Assembly: GCA_035687895.1 (NCBI GenBank)
Contig: DASRUE010000256.1
Location: 1 to 12,393, forward strand
Reading direction: 5' to 3'
From: JAERML01 sp035687895
GTDB taxonomy: Bacteria; Bacteroidota; Ignavibacteria; UBA10030; UBA6906
DNA: 12,393 nucleotides
Part shown: piece by piece, positions 1 to 7,175 of the stretch
Layout of the letters: every line of letters begins with the position of its first letter
Position numbering within the stretch: position 1 is the first letter of the stretch
Notes under the pieces: model-generated
The model's database searches: none
The model's input: only the letters and a program-made list of their open reading frames with translations
Told to the model about the DNA's origin: nothing
Program-made: the position numbers and the translations under genes

Positions 1-569
1 TTGCTCTTTCTCCTGTCGCAACCAAGGTGACGAACAGTGGTATTGGGGACATCGACTTGCTGCTGCGCTACACCTGGTTTGTTGTGGACGGCCAGGCATT
101 CTCCAGTGAGGTGCTCTTCGCCCTTCCAATTGGAGATGACAGCGACCCGAACGGCCTCTGGATCGGCGACGGAGAATTCAACACCGCGTTCCGGCTCTCA
201 GTTGGGAAGTCGTTTCATCCGGAGCCTTATTTCATTACTGCCGACGTTGCGTACAACATTCGCGGGAAAGACTTCTCAGATGAAGTACTCTACAACATTG
301 AGTTCGGCTATGGCTTCCTGGAGAACCGTCTCCTTCTGATTCTCCTCCTCTCCGGGAAGGAATCGGCATCAACGGTTCTTTCGCGCAACGTTACCGCCGC
401 GGCGCTCGGGTTTTCCACAAACAATCAGGAGTACACCGCCATTATTCCGAAGGTTCTGTATAAACTGAACGAGCAATTCGGTATCTCTGCCTCGTTTGCA
501 ACCGCGACTCATGGCCGCAATATTGCGGGTGGATTTGTGGTTGCGGGAGGCGTCTTTTATGCGTTCTAG
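1..569 (+). CDS. Outer-membrane beta-barrel protein, 5'-truncated
   Basis: This is the C-terminal part of a protein whose gene begins before the window; reading phase starts at base 3 and no true start is visible (the GTG at 27 is internal). The roughly 188 visible residues alternate polar and hydrophobic residues in strand-like stretches, contain repeated glycine/aromatic turns, and end in Phe (residues YAF), the usual C-terminal signature of outer-membrane barrels folded by the BAM machinery. It opens with a GIGDIDLLLRY-type stretch resembling the 'transporter / MetA-pathway of phenol degradation' barrel family; that family assignment is from memory and tentative. It overlaps the next gene by 11 nt, so the two are probably translated together. 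A role in passing the product or substrate of the downstream cluster across the outer membrane is possible but is inference only. Confidence 0.75.
   Translation, partial: ALSPVATKVTNSGIGDIDLLLRYTWFVVDGQAFSSEVLFALPIGDDSDPNGLWIGDGEFNTAFRLSVGKSFHPEPYFITADVAYNIRGKDFSDEVLYNIEFGYGFLENRLLLILLLSGKESASTVLSRNVTAAALGFSTNNQEYTAIIPKVLYKLNEQFGISASFATATHGRNIAGGFVVAGGVFYAF
545..550 (+). promoter_or_regulatory. Ribosome binding site deciding the DUF547 gene start
   Basis: GGGAGG lies 8 nt upstream of the ATG at 559, inside the end of the upstream barrel gene. It favours ATG 559 over the more upstream in-frame TTG at 496, which would also place extra residues before an obvious signal peptide. Confidence 0.75.
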
Positions 570-1287
570 AAGGATCGTTGGTGCGATGTTGTTTTTGTTT
601 GTTTGGCCAATTGTAATCAGTGCTCAAGTGAACCATGCACTGCTCACGCAGGTATTGAGCGAACATGTCTCCCGCGGTGCAGTAGACTATCCTGCGATCA
701 AGGCAGATCAACGTTTCGCACAATATCTTGCCATGTTGCAGAAGTCGGATCCCTCCACCATCAAGGAAAAGCATGATCGACTGGCGTTCTGGATCAACGT
801 GTACAACGCTTTCACGATCAAGCTGGTCAACGATCATTATCCGGTGAAGACCATTCGAGACATCACACGTGGCGATACCGGACCCTGGGACATCCGCTGG
901 ATTGAAATTGGAGGAGCATTATATAGTTTGAACCACGTCGAGCATGAGATCATCAGGAAGGAATTTGATGAACCACGCATCCATTTTGCTCTGGTGTGTG
1001 CGGCTGTAAGCTGTCCGCCGCTCCGCACGGAAGCGTACATCGGTGACCGACTCGATGCGCAGCTCGAGGACAACGCAAGGATGTTTCTCGATGATGCAAC
1101 AAAGAACAGATACGACCAGGATTCGCAAACCCTTTTTCTTTCCGAACTATTCAGTTGGTACGGTGATGATTTTGTGAAGAAGCATGGTTCCGCGGTGGCG
1201 TATGTGCTTCGTGTTCTGGGGCTGGATGGTGCAACGCCGAAAGCCATCAAGTATCTTCCTTACGACTGGAGTCTCAACAGACAATGA
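559..1287 (+). CDS. Secreted DUF547 domain protein
   Basis: The protein has 242 residues from ATG 559. Residues 1-23 form a signal peptide (MRSRR, then a hydrophobic stretch, ending VISAQ), so the product is exported to the periplasm or the envelope. The remainder matches the DUF547 family: the segment with FWINVYNAFTIKLV, the SLNHVEHEIIR helix, and the conserved HFALVCAAVSCPPLRTEAY motif with two cysteines. No catalytic function is established for DUF547. Family members are recurrent neighbours of the arsenosugar-type radical SAM genes found further along this window, which supports membership in the same functional unit. The 11-nt overlap with the barrel gene suggests translational coupling. 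A 95-nt gap follows, in which I see no terminator. Confidence 0.85.
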   Translation: MRSRRIVGAMLFLFVWPIVISAQVNHALLTQVLSEHVSRGAVDYPAIKADQRFAQYLAMLQKSDPSTIKEKHDRLAFWINVYNAFTIKLVNDHYPVKTIRDITRGDTGPWDIRWIEIGGALYSLNHVEHEIIRKEFDEPRIHFALVCAAVSCPPLRTEAYIGDRLDAQLEDNARMFLDDATKNRYDQDSQTLFLSELFSWYGDDFVKKHGSAVAYVLRVLGLDGATPKAIKYLPYDWSLNRQ

Positions 1288-1382
1288 CTTTCTTCCGTCC
1301 CGTTTTGCAATCACGTTGTCTCCGCGGCAGATGCTAACAGGTAAGGAACGACAGCATCACGCCAATAGCACCCCGACCTTTC

Positions 1383-2078
1383 GTGCATAAGGTCGCAGTA
1401 ATTATTCCAGCGTTCAATGAAGAGCCTTCGATCGCAAGTGTTGTGGAGGCGATTCCGCGCCTATGTGTTGATGAAGTGGTAGTGGTGAACAATGGCTCAA
1501 CCGATAGGACGGCCGATGTTGCGAGGGCCGCAGGCGCCGTGGTACTGACTGAACCTCGCAAAGGATATGGGTACGCATGCCTTCGTGGGATCGATCACGC
1601 AGTTGGTGTGGTGGGGGCCGGGGTGATTGTCTTTCTCGATGGCGACTTCAGCGATTACCCGGAGGACCTTCCCGATGTACTTCGTCCAATCCAGGATGAG
1701 GGATACGATCTGGTGATCGGCTCACGGATGATTGGCGTGCGGGAGAAAGGAGCGATGCTGCCGCAGGCGATCTTTGGAAATTGGCTGGCGGGGGTGTTGA
1801 TCCGTCTGTTCTGGGGATACCGGTTTACAGACCTCGGACCGTTCCGTGCCGTCCGGGTTGATGCATTGCAACGGATGAAGATGAGCGACCCGACGTACGG
1901 GTGGACCGTGGAAATGCAAATCAAGGCGGCCAAACTGAAACTCAAATGCATCGAAGTCCCGGTTCGATACAGAAAGCGCATCGGGTCATCCAAAGTAACG
2001 GGCACCTTTTCCGGCACCGTTAAAGCGTCGGCGAAGATTCTCTTCACGATATTCAAGTATATCGTTGTGAAAGTGTGA
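1383..2078 (+). CDS. Family 2 glycosyltransferase, DPM1-like (polyprenyl-phosphate sugar synthase)
   Basis: This is a 231-residue GT-A enzyme. It begins with the nucleotide-sugar binding strand VAVIIPAFNEE, followed by VVVNNGSTDRT (about residues 33-43), and the metal-binding DGD at residues 86-88 (FLDGDFSDYPEDL). The later DLGPFRA motif, around residue 155, matches the dolichyl/polyprenyl-phosphate mannose or glucose synthase group. No clear membrane anchor is present, as in short DPM1 forms; the C-terminus is hydrophobic and basic. The likely reaction is transfer of a hexose from GDP- or UDP-sugar to polyprenyl phosphate on the cytoplasmic face. The GTG at 1383 is the first conventional start after an in-frame stop at 1335 and gives a normal family N-terminus, although no good ribosome site precedes it. 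The next gene starts 1 nt after its stop. Sugar identity cannot be read from sequence. Confidence 0.85.
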   Translation: MHKVAVIIPAFNEEPSIASVVEAIPRLCVDEVVVVNNGSTDRTADVARAAGAVVLTEPRKGYGYACLRGIDHAVGVVGAGVIVFLDGDFSDYPEDLPDVLRPIQDEGYDLVIGSRMIGVREKGAMLPQAIFGNWLAGVLIRLFWGYRFTDLGPFRAVRVDALQRMKMSDPTYGWTVEMQIKAAKLKLKCIEVPVRYRKRIGSSKVTGTFSGTVKASAKILFTIFKYIVVKV

Positions 2079-2079
2079 G

Positions 2080-3390
2080 ATGACTCCAATTCGTATGGCG
2101 GTCATTGGTGTGTTGATGGAGATCTGCTATCTCTCGTTCTACATAGTGAAGAGTAGTCCAGGTGAGGTACTTCTTTTCCTTGTTGTCGGTCTCCTCACGT
2201 TCGGGCTCTGCGCTTATGCTGTGTACCTTCTTCGCGCGTCCGGGAGGCTGATCACCAGCGGCAACCAGCTACTTATGATGATCATCGGTTTCGCGGTTCT
2301 CTTTCGTCTCACGCTTGTTCCTCACATTCCTGTTGCCTCAGACGATGTTTATCGGTATGTGTGGGATGGAAAAGTCGCCGCCACCGGGGTCAACCCATTT
2401 GCATTTGCACCAAGTGATGCCCGGCTGTCCCATCTCCATACCGCCGACCTTCCGGCGAAGATTAGTTTTCCGGACATGCGGACGATCTATCCGCCGCTGG
2501 CACAGGTATTCTTTCTGGCGTCGCATCAGATGTTCGGGGACTCCGTCTCAGGGATGAAATTGCTTCTTGTTCTCATCGATATCGTCTCGCTTTTGGTGCT
2601 CATTCCCCTCCTCAGGCGTCTGGGACTTCTCCCTGAAATGGTGTTGGTATATGCCTGGTCACCGTTGTCGGTGATGTACTTCGCCCTCGATGGCCACATC
2701 GATGCTCTTGGAATCTTGTTTCTTGTCCTTTGCATTTTCCTTGCCAGCACAAGCAGACACATTGCAGCGGCCGTTACCCTTGGTCTGGCAGGGTTGGCCA
2801 AGGTGTATCCATTGCTTGTTGCGCCGTTTCTGATGAAAGGTGGAGAAGGGCAAAGGAGACTCTGGGCTCCGGCAATTCCCGTGCTGATGTTCGTGTTCGG
2901 GTGTTGGCTCTATCTGGAACCGACCGGCGGCCTGTACGAATCGTTGTTTGTGTTCAGTCGTCAATGGTCGTTCAATGGTTCGGTCTTTGAGATTCTCTAC
3001 CTGGTCGTTGGTTCCAACGCAATTGCACATCTGATAAGTGGCATCCTGCTCCTCTTTTGGTTGGGATGGGTTCTTATGATCAAGCGACCGTTCATTGAGA
3101 AAACATTTCTCGCGTTCCTGGGATTTGTCATTGTTGCTCCCGTTGTCCATCCCTGGTATCTCTGCTGGCTGACCGCCCTTCTTGTCGTTCGGTGGTCGCT
3201 GCCGGTGTTTGTTCTGCTGGGCCTCTCATTCATCAGCAATCTTGTCGTCTACCAGTACAGGATGACTGGTGTGTGGGAAGATCAGCCGCTTGTTCTTCTC
3301 GCGGAGTATCTTCCTTTTTATGTTATGCTGGTGCGTGAGATTGTCCGGGGGACATTCAGTTCGTCACAGGGACGGTTGTCCATTCCATGA
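2080..3390 (+). CDS. Polytopic GT-C type glycosyltransferase (GT87/DUF2029-like)
   Basis: This 436-residue integral membrane protein has about ten or more hydrophobic segments spread over its length. After the first three comes an acidic periplasmic-loop motif, SDDVYRYVWDGKV (Asp88-Asp89), followed by GVNPF and then RTIYPPLAQ. This arrangement is typical of GT-C enzymes that use polyprenyl-phosphate sugars as donors (DUF2029/GT87 and MptB-like groups). A further conserved-looking DGHID lies near residue 205. The expected role is transfer of the sugar made on a lipid carrier by the preceding DPM1-like enzyme onto an acceptor at the outer face of the inner membrane; this pairing is inference from adjacency (1-nt gap) and family. 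The stop codon overlaps the next start in an ATGA arrangement. Acceptor and sugar are unknown. Confidence 0.82.
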   Translation: MTPIRMAVIGVLMEICYLSFYIVKSSPGEVLLFLVVGLLTFGLCAYAVYLLRASGRLITSGNQLLMMIIGFAVLFRLTLVPHIPVASDDVYRYVWDGKVAATGVNPFAFAPSDARLSHLHTADLPAKISFPDMRTIYPPLAQVFFLASHQMFGDSVSGMKLLLVLIDIVSLLVLIPLLRRLGLLPEMVLVYAWSPLSVMYFALDGHIDALGILFLVLCIFLASTSRHIAAAVTLGLAGLAKVYPLLVAPFLMKGGEGQRRLWAPAIPVLMFVFGCWLYLEPTGGLYESLFVFSRQWSFNGSVFEILYLVVGSNAIAHLISGILLLFWLGWVLMIKRPFIEKTFLAFLGFVIVAPVVHPWYLCWLTALLVVRWSLPVFVLLGLSFISNLVVYQYRMTGVWEDQPLVLLAEYLPFYVMLVREIVRGTFSSSQGRLSIP

Positions 3391-4016
3391 CCATGGACCA
3401 CCGGGCGCTGATCATGTTTGCAAAGCTACCTCGTGCAGGCGAGGTAAAAACGCGCTTGGGTCGTGCTGTGGGTATGGACCGTGCGGCAGATATTTACAAG
3501 GAGCTTGCAGAACATGCGTTTGGCATCGCTGATGAGCTTGCAAGCAGCGGGACAAAAGTCTATCTTTTCTACGACCCAATTGCAACCGGACAGGACATAC
3601 GTTCCTGGATAAAACGTCGGTTCTCGTATGTTCCTCAACAGGGTCGCAGCCTCGGTGATAGGATGCAACATGCATTTGCAGTAACGGTTGGCGATGGGGC
3701 CCAGCAGACAGTGATCATCGGTACAGACGTTCCGGAACTTCAGGCTTCAATGGTCAACAACGCATTCAATCGACTTGCCAACCACGACATCGTCGTTGGC
3801 CCTTCGTTGGATGGAGGCTACTTTCTGCTCGGGATGACAGCCCCTATCAAGGATGTGTTCAACGGAGTCGAATGGAGCACCGACCAGGTGTTCGATGGTA
3901 CCATGGCAAGGATCAGGCAGCTCGATCTTTCCTGCTCGGTACTGCCTGCCCTTGCCGACATCGATACGGAGCAAGACTTGAGGGAATATGAAACTCGAAT
4001 CCGTCTTAAGAAGTAA
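3387..4016 (+). CDS. TIGR04282 / DUF2064 family transferase, arsenosugar-cluster type
   Basis: The 209-residue protein has a nucleotidyltransferase/GT-A-like fold. It starts with LIMFAKLPRAGEVKTRLG, the signature of this family (the lysine and arginine belong to the nucleotide-binding loop). IIGTDVPEL (about residues 111-119) supplies the metal-binding aspartate position, and VGPSLDGGYFLLGM follows near residue 138. TIGR04282 was named 'transferase 1, rSAM/selenodomain-associated' and is now annotated as an arsenosugar biosynthesis glycosyltransferase because it travels with ArsS. Here it indeed sits just before the AhpD-like and radical SAM genes. Its start overlaps the preceding stop (ATGA), suggesting translational coupling; the ATG at 3393 is an alternative start that removes two residues. 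The exact substrate is not proven for the family. Confidence 0.88.
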   Translation: MTMDHRALIMFAKLPRAGEVKTRLGRAVGMDRAADIYKELAEHAFGIADELASSGTKVYLFYDPIATGQDIRSWIKRRFSYVPQQGRSLGDRMQHAFAVTVGDGAQQTVIIGTDVPELQASMVNNAFNRLANHDIVVGPSLDGGYFLLGMTAPIKDVFNGVEWSTDQVFDGTMARIRQLDLSCSVLPALADIDTEQDLREYETRIRLKK

Positions 4017-4102
4017 AGCTCATCTTCTCAGTTCTCGGATACTCATATTGACCCGCAGAGCCCATCCACGCATGCTTTCAATCAAACATATGGAGGAACT
4101 GA

Positions 4103-4438
4103 ATGTCGTCGTATTATGAATCCAAAGATCTTGCCAAGTTCAGCGACATCGGGAAGAACCGGAAACCGTTGTGGGACAAGTTTCTCAGTTGGTACACGGA
4201 AGCAACAGCAACTGAAGGAGCCTTGACGAAACGGGAGAAGTCCCTGATCGGGCTCGCCGTCGCACACACGGTGCAGTGTCCGTACTGCATCGATGCATAC
4301 ACCAATCAGTGCCTCGAAACCGGCGCCAATCTGGACCAGATGACGGAAGCGTTGCATGTCACAGCCGCTGTTCGCGGCGGTGCGTCGCTGGCGCATGGCG
4401 TGCAATGCAGAAACATTGTGGAAAAGCTGACAATGTGA
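4103..4438 (+). CDS. AhpD-like CxxC protein, arsenosugar-associated peroxidase-like (TIGR04169 type)
   Basis: This is a small 111-residue all-helical protein of the carboxymuconolactone decarboxylase/AhpD group. The redox motif is CPYC at residues 59-62, within AHTVQCPYCIDAYTNQC, and is followed by the typical EALHVTAAVRGGASLAHG helix. The length matches the short clade that accompanies ArsS. Related proteins in this clade are often described with selenocysteine; here every position reads as ordinary cysteine codons and no in-frame UGA is needed. The ATG at 4103 is well supported by GGAGGA at 4092-4097. It lies 33 nt before arsS and presumably shares its transcript. Its role could be thiol redox chemistry on an arsenic or selenium intermediate; this is inferred from motif and context, not demonstrated. 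Confidence 0.88.
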   Translation: MSSYYESKDLAKFSDIGKNRKPLWDKFLSWYTEATATEGALTKREKSLIGLAVAHTVQCPYCIDAYTNQCLETGANLDQMTEALHVTAAVRGGASLAHGVQCRNIVEKLTM

Positions 4439-4471
4439 TTGGTACCTTGAGCCCCTACCGGAGACATGTAA

Positions 4472-5446
4472 ATGGAATTTGAAAAGACCCTCGCGGACAG
4501 GAACCTGCAGCTCACACCACTGCAAGTTGAGACACTCCAGGTGAATGTCGGGAAGCTCTGCAACCAGGCCTGCAAGCATTGCCATGTGGACGCCGGTCCG
4601 AAGCGAACCGAGATGATGACCCGGCAGGCGGTCGAACGTTGCCTGGAAATCTTTGCCGCCCACCCGCAGATCAAGAATCTCGACATCACCGGTGGTGCAC
4701 CTGAACTGAACGACCACTTTGATTTCTTCGTTGTCGAGGCAAAGAAGCTCGGCAGGCATGTGTTGGTCCGCCACAACCTGACCGTTACTCTCGACCCACA
4801 TCCCGTCAGCGGAAGGAGCATGCGATACCTTCCCGATTTTTTCAAAGAACACATGGTGGAAGTGATCTCATCACTCCCGTACTTCCAGGAACAGGAGACG
4901 GATGCACAGCGCGGGCATGGCGTGTTCGAGAAAAGCATCGCAGCCCTCCGGAGGTTGAACGAGATTGGATATGGGATGGAAGGGAGCGGGTTGGTGCTGA
5001 ACCTCGTCTACAACCCGGTGGGAGCGTATCTCCCGCCGGAGCAACCAGCAATCGAAGCACAGTTCAAGGACGAGCTCGCGAAGAGGCACGGGCTTGTGTT
5101 CAACGGTCTGTATGTCATTACCAACATGCCGATCAACCGTTTCAAGCACTTCCTGGAACGGGCGGAGATATACGACGACTACATGGCCAAGCTTGTCAAC
5201 GCGTTCAATCCTGTGGCGGCGGAGAGGGTCATGTGCCGCTCATTGATCAGTGTCGGATACGACGGCACGCTCTACGATTGCGACTTCAACCAGATGCTGG
5301 AATGGAGAGTGAATCACGGAATGCCGAATACCATCTGGAACTTCGACCTCGAGAAGCTCCGCTCACGCAAGATCGTCTTCGGCGACCATTGCTACGGTTG
5401 CACGGCCGGGGCGGGGAGTAGCTGTGGTGGAGCTGTCGTGAAGTAA
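4472..5446 (+). CDS. arsS: Arsenosugar biosynthesis radical SAM protein ArsS
   Basis: The 324-residue protein has the radical SAM cluster motif CxxxCxxC at Cys30, Cys34 and Cys37 (KLCNQACKHCHVDAG), then ITGGAPEL near residue 73 for SAM binding. The C-terminal DUF3641-type domain has cysteines at 255, 270, 307, 310 and 318 (YDCDF; HCYGCTAGAGSSCGG), fitting an auxiliary iron-sulfur site. This two-part layout and length match the TIGR04167 family. Known members transfer a 5'-deoxyadenosyl group from SAM to dimethylated arsenic, giving the dimethylarsinoyl-deoxyadenosine precursor of arsenosugars. Some homologues carry selenocysteine; this one uses Cys (TGT) in SSCGG. GGAG at 4460-4463 supports ATG 4472. 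The methyltransferase ArsM that provides the substrate is not in the window. The function in this organism is inferred from family and neighbours. Confidence 0.9.
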   Translation: MEFEKTLADRNLQLTPLQVETLQVNVGKLCNQACKHCHVDAGPKRTEMMTRQAVERCLEIFAAHPQIKNLDITGGAPELNDHFDFFVVEAKKLGRHVLVRHNLTVTLDPHPVSGRSMRYLPDFFKEHMVEVISSLPYFQEQETDAQRGHGVFEKSIAALRRLNEIGYGMEGSGLVLNLVYNPVGAYLPPEQPAIEAQFKDELAKRHGLVFNGLYVITNMPINRFKHFLERAEIYDDYMAKLVNAFNPVAAERVMCRSLISVGYDGTLYDCDFNQMLEWRVNHGMPNTIWNFDLEKLRSRKIVFGDHCYGCTAGAGSSCGGAVVK

Positions 5447-5489
5447 GCTGATCGTCTCCATCGAGTCAAGTCAGACTGATTCTGGATTG

Positions 5490-5495
5490 AAGGAG
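5490..5495 (+). promoter_or_regulatory. Ribosome binding site deciding the esterase start
   Basis: AAGGAG ends 8 nt before ATG 5504. The alternative GTG at 5495 overlaps this site, so ATG 5504 is the better start. Confidence 0.75.
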
Positions 5496-5503
5496 TGAAC
5501 CCA

Positions 5504-6982
5504 ATGACAATATCAAACATGAGATTTCGTTTTCTTGTAGCGCTGGTAGCTATCCCGCTGCAATCTTCGTTTGCTCAGACCTTTCAAGATTTTCTTGGTC
5601 GGGTTGCTGCCGCTCCTGACTCTGCACGAACTGTGCTTGTTGACAGCTTCATGAATGCCGTGGGCAGTCTCCCGCTCATTGAGAGCGATACGGTCGCCCA
5701 CTTTATTTATCGAGGGAGCGTGAGCAGCGTAACCGTCCCGGGTGACGCCAATGAATGGAACACCAGCGCGTTCCCCATGGTGAGGCTTTCAACAACCGAC
5801 CTGTGGTACCATACGCGCTCGTTTGAATCCAGCGCAAGGCTGGACTATAAGTTTGTACTGAACGGCTCCGTCTGGATTCTTGATCCGCGCAATCCACACA
5901 CGGTAAGCGGCGGATTTGGACCGAATTCGGAATTGCGCATGCCGGCGTACATGCCGGCGCCTGAGATCCAGTTCTACCCCGGCATACCTCATGGCCAACT
6001 CTGGGACACCACGTTTTTCAGTGTAAACCTTGGGAATTCCCGAACGGTCAGGATCTACACTCCTCCGGGCTACCAGACATCCACAGATAGCTTTCCCGTT
6101 GTTCTGTTCCACGACGGGTTGGAATATGTGACGCTCGCACAGGCAAACAACTGCATTGACTATCTGGTCTCACAAAACAGAATACTTCCCCTCATTGCCG
6201 TTTTCGTACCACCGGTCAATCGAACCGCCGAATATGCCGGGAATCAGATGAACCAGTTTTCTGCGTTTATCGTGGATGAACTCATGTCGTACGTTGCCGC
6301 CCGTTTCAGAACCAGGCGCGACCCGGCAGGCCGCGCCGTTTTGGGTGCATCCAACGGCGGGAACATTTCCTTGTGGCTCGGGCTCAACTATCCATCTGTA
6401 TTCGGAAACGTCGCTGCACAATCAAGCAATATCATTGGGGCGATCTCGTCAGGTTTCCAGAATAGTCCTCGACTCGACCTGAAGCTCTACCTCGATCTCG
6501 GCACATACGACATCGCAGCGCTCATTCCGCTGGTGCGCAATTTCATCCCCATCTTGCAGTCAAGAGGGTATGTCTATCGTTACGATGAATTTTATGAGGG
6601 TCACAGCTGGGGCAACTGGCGCGCGCATGTTGATAATGCGTTAGAGATGTTCTTCCCGGCTACACCAAGCGCAGTCGGAGATGCAGAGAATCAACTGAGC
6701 GGGTTTCGTTTGTATCAAAACTATCCCAACCCATTCAACCCCTCTACTACGATTAACTTTTCCGTACTAGCCACTTCTTGTGTTTCCATCCAGGTCTATG
6801 ATGTGCTGGGGCAAACAGTTGCTACGCTTTATGGTAAGATTGCGGAAGGCGGTAGCAGCTACTCGGTGCTTTTCGATGGAAGAAACTTTCAGGGGAGTCA
6901 ATTATCAAGTGGTGTATATTTCTACAGGCTCATTGCGTCACCCGGGACAAGTGAAATGAAACAAATGTTGCTCATGCGATAG
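5504..6982 (+). CDS. Secreted Fes/esterase D-like alpha/beta-hydrolase with T9SS sorting domain
   Basis: This 492-residue secreted enzyme has four parts. Residues 1-25 are a signal peptide (ending SSFAQ). Residues about 60-150 form an E-set/CBM48-like domain (VPGDANEW, then LDYKFVLNGSVW), as in enterochelin-esterase-type hydrolases. Residues about 165-385 form a PF00756-type esterase with nucleophile Ser283 in GASNGG, probable Asp336 (GTYD) and His367 (YEGHSWGNWR). The last roughly 85 residues are a T9SS C-terminal sorting domain with QNYPNPFNPSTTI and VYDVLGQTVATL, ending in basic/hydrophobic MKQMLLMR. It should be carried across the outer membrane by the type IX system and released or anchored at the surface. 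It follows arsS by 57 nt on the same strand with no visible terminator, so it could be read from the same transcript. Its substrate is unknown; siderophore ester, glycan ester and peptide substrates are all possible. Confidence 0.87.
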   Translation: MTISNMRFRFLVALVAIPLQSSFAQTFQDFLGRVAAAPDSARTVLVDSFMNAVGSLPLIESDTVAHFIYRGSVSSVTVPGDANEWNTSAFPMVRLSTTDLWYHTRSFESSARLDYKFVLNGSVWILDPRNPHTVSGGFGPNSELRMPAYMPAPEIQFYPGIPHGQLWDTTFFSVNLGNSRTVRIYTPPGYQTSTDSFPVVLFHDGLEYVTLAQANNCIDYLVSQNRILPLIAVFVPPVNRTAEYAGNQMNQFSAFIVDELMSYVAARFRTRRDPAGRAVLGASNGGNISLWLGLNYPSVFGNVAAQSSNIIGAISSGFQNSPRLDLKLYLDLGTYDIAALIPLVRNFIPILQSRGYVYRYDEFYEGHSWGNWRAHVDNALEMFFPATPSAVGDAENQLSGFRLYQNYPNPFNPSTTINFSVLATSCVSIQVYDVLGQTVATLYGKIAEGGSSYSVLFDGRNFQGSQLSSGVYFYRLIASPGTSEMKQMLLMR

Positions 6983-7045
6983 CTGTGGTCCTGCACTCAT
7001 AGGTATTACGAGGTACAAATCAGTGCCTTGAATTCACGTGTTTTC

Positions 7046-7075
7046 TTGACAATCATCTGTGGAATCCTGTATATT
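7046..7075 (+). promoter_or_regulatory. Sigma70-like promoter for the large surface protein
   Basis: TTGACA at 7046-7051 and TATATT at 7070-7075 are separated by 18 bp. The pair lies about 100 nt upstream of the large gene at 7176 within the only sizeable gap on this side. It is a good match to the general consensus; the FCB-specific TAnnTTTG form of the -10 is not present here. Confidence 0.6.
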
Positions 7076-7083
7076 CATACAGG
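7066..7083. promoter_or_regulatory. Perfect 7-bp inverted repeat over the -10 element (possible operator)
   Basis: CCTGTAT (7066-7072), a 4-nt spacer and ATACAGG (7077-7083) form an exact inverted repeat. It contains the whole -10 hexamer, so a bound dimer would block transcription start. No regulator is known from this window. A chance palindrome of this size cannot be excluded. Confidence 0.4.
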
Positions 7084-7163
7084 CTTTCACGGTTGACGTA
7101 GTCCATTCCTGAAAAACCGCGCCAGCTTCTCGCTTCACAAATTTCTTTTCCCTAAGACTCATG

Positions 7164-7169
7164 AGGAGA
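7164..7169 (+). promoter_or_regulatory. Ribosome binding site deciding the large-gene start
   Basis: AGGAGA sits 6 nt before ATG 7176. The upstream ATG at 7161 overlaps this site and would only add five residues before the signal peptide, so 7176 is preferred. Confidence 0.75.
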
Positions 7170-7175
7170 ACTAAT

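Noticed and set aside
496..558. Extended upstream start of the DUF547 gene
   Set aside because: It would begin at TTG inside the barrel gene and put extra residues before a clear signal peptide; ATG 559 has a good ribosome site.
1288..1382. Intergenic stretch between DUF547 and the GT2 gene checked for a terminator or promoter
   Set aside because: No stem with a T-tract and no convincing -35/-10 pair was found.
4048..4076. Possible promoter (TTGACC) before the AhpD-like gene
   Set aside because: There is no acceptable -10 at the proper distance; CATGCT is a weak match.
4082..4852. 256-codon open frame on the minus strand across the AhpD-like gene and the start of arsS
   Set aside because: It is antisense to two well supported family proteins and has no recognisable domain or ribosome site.
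4306..4938. 210-codon minus-strand open frame within arsS
   Set aside because: It is antisense to the radical SAM motif region and shows no protein-like domain pattern.
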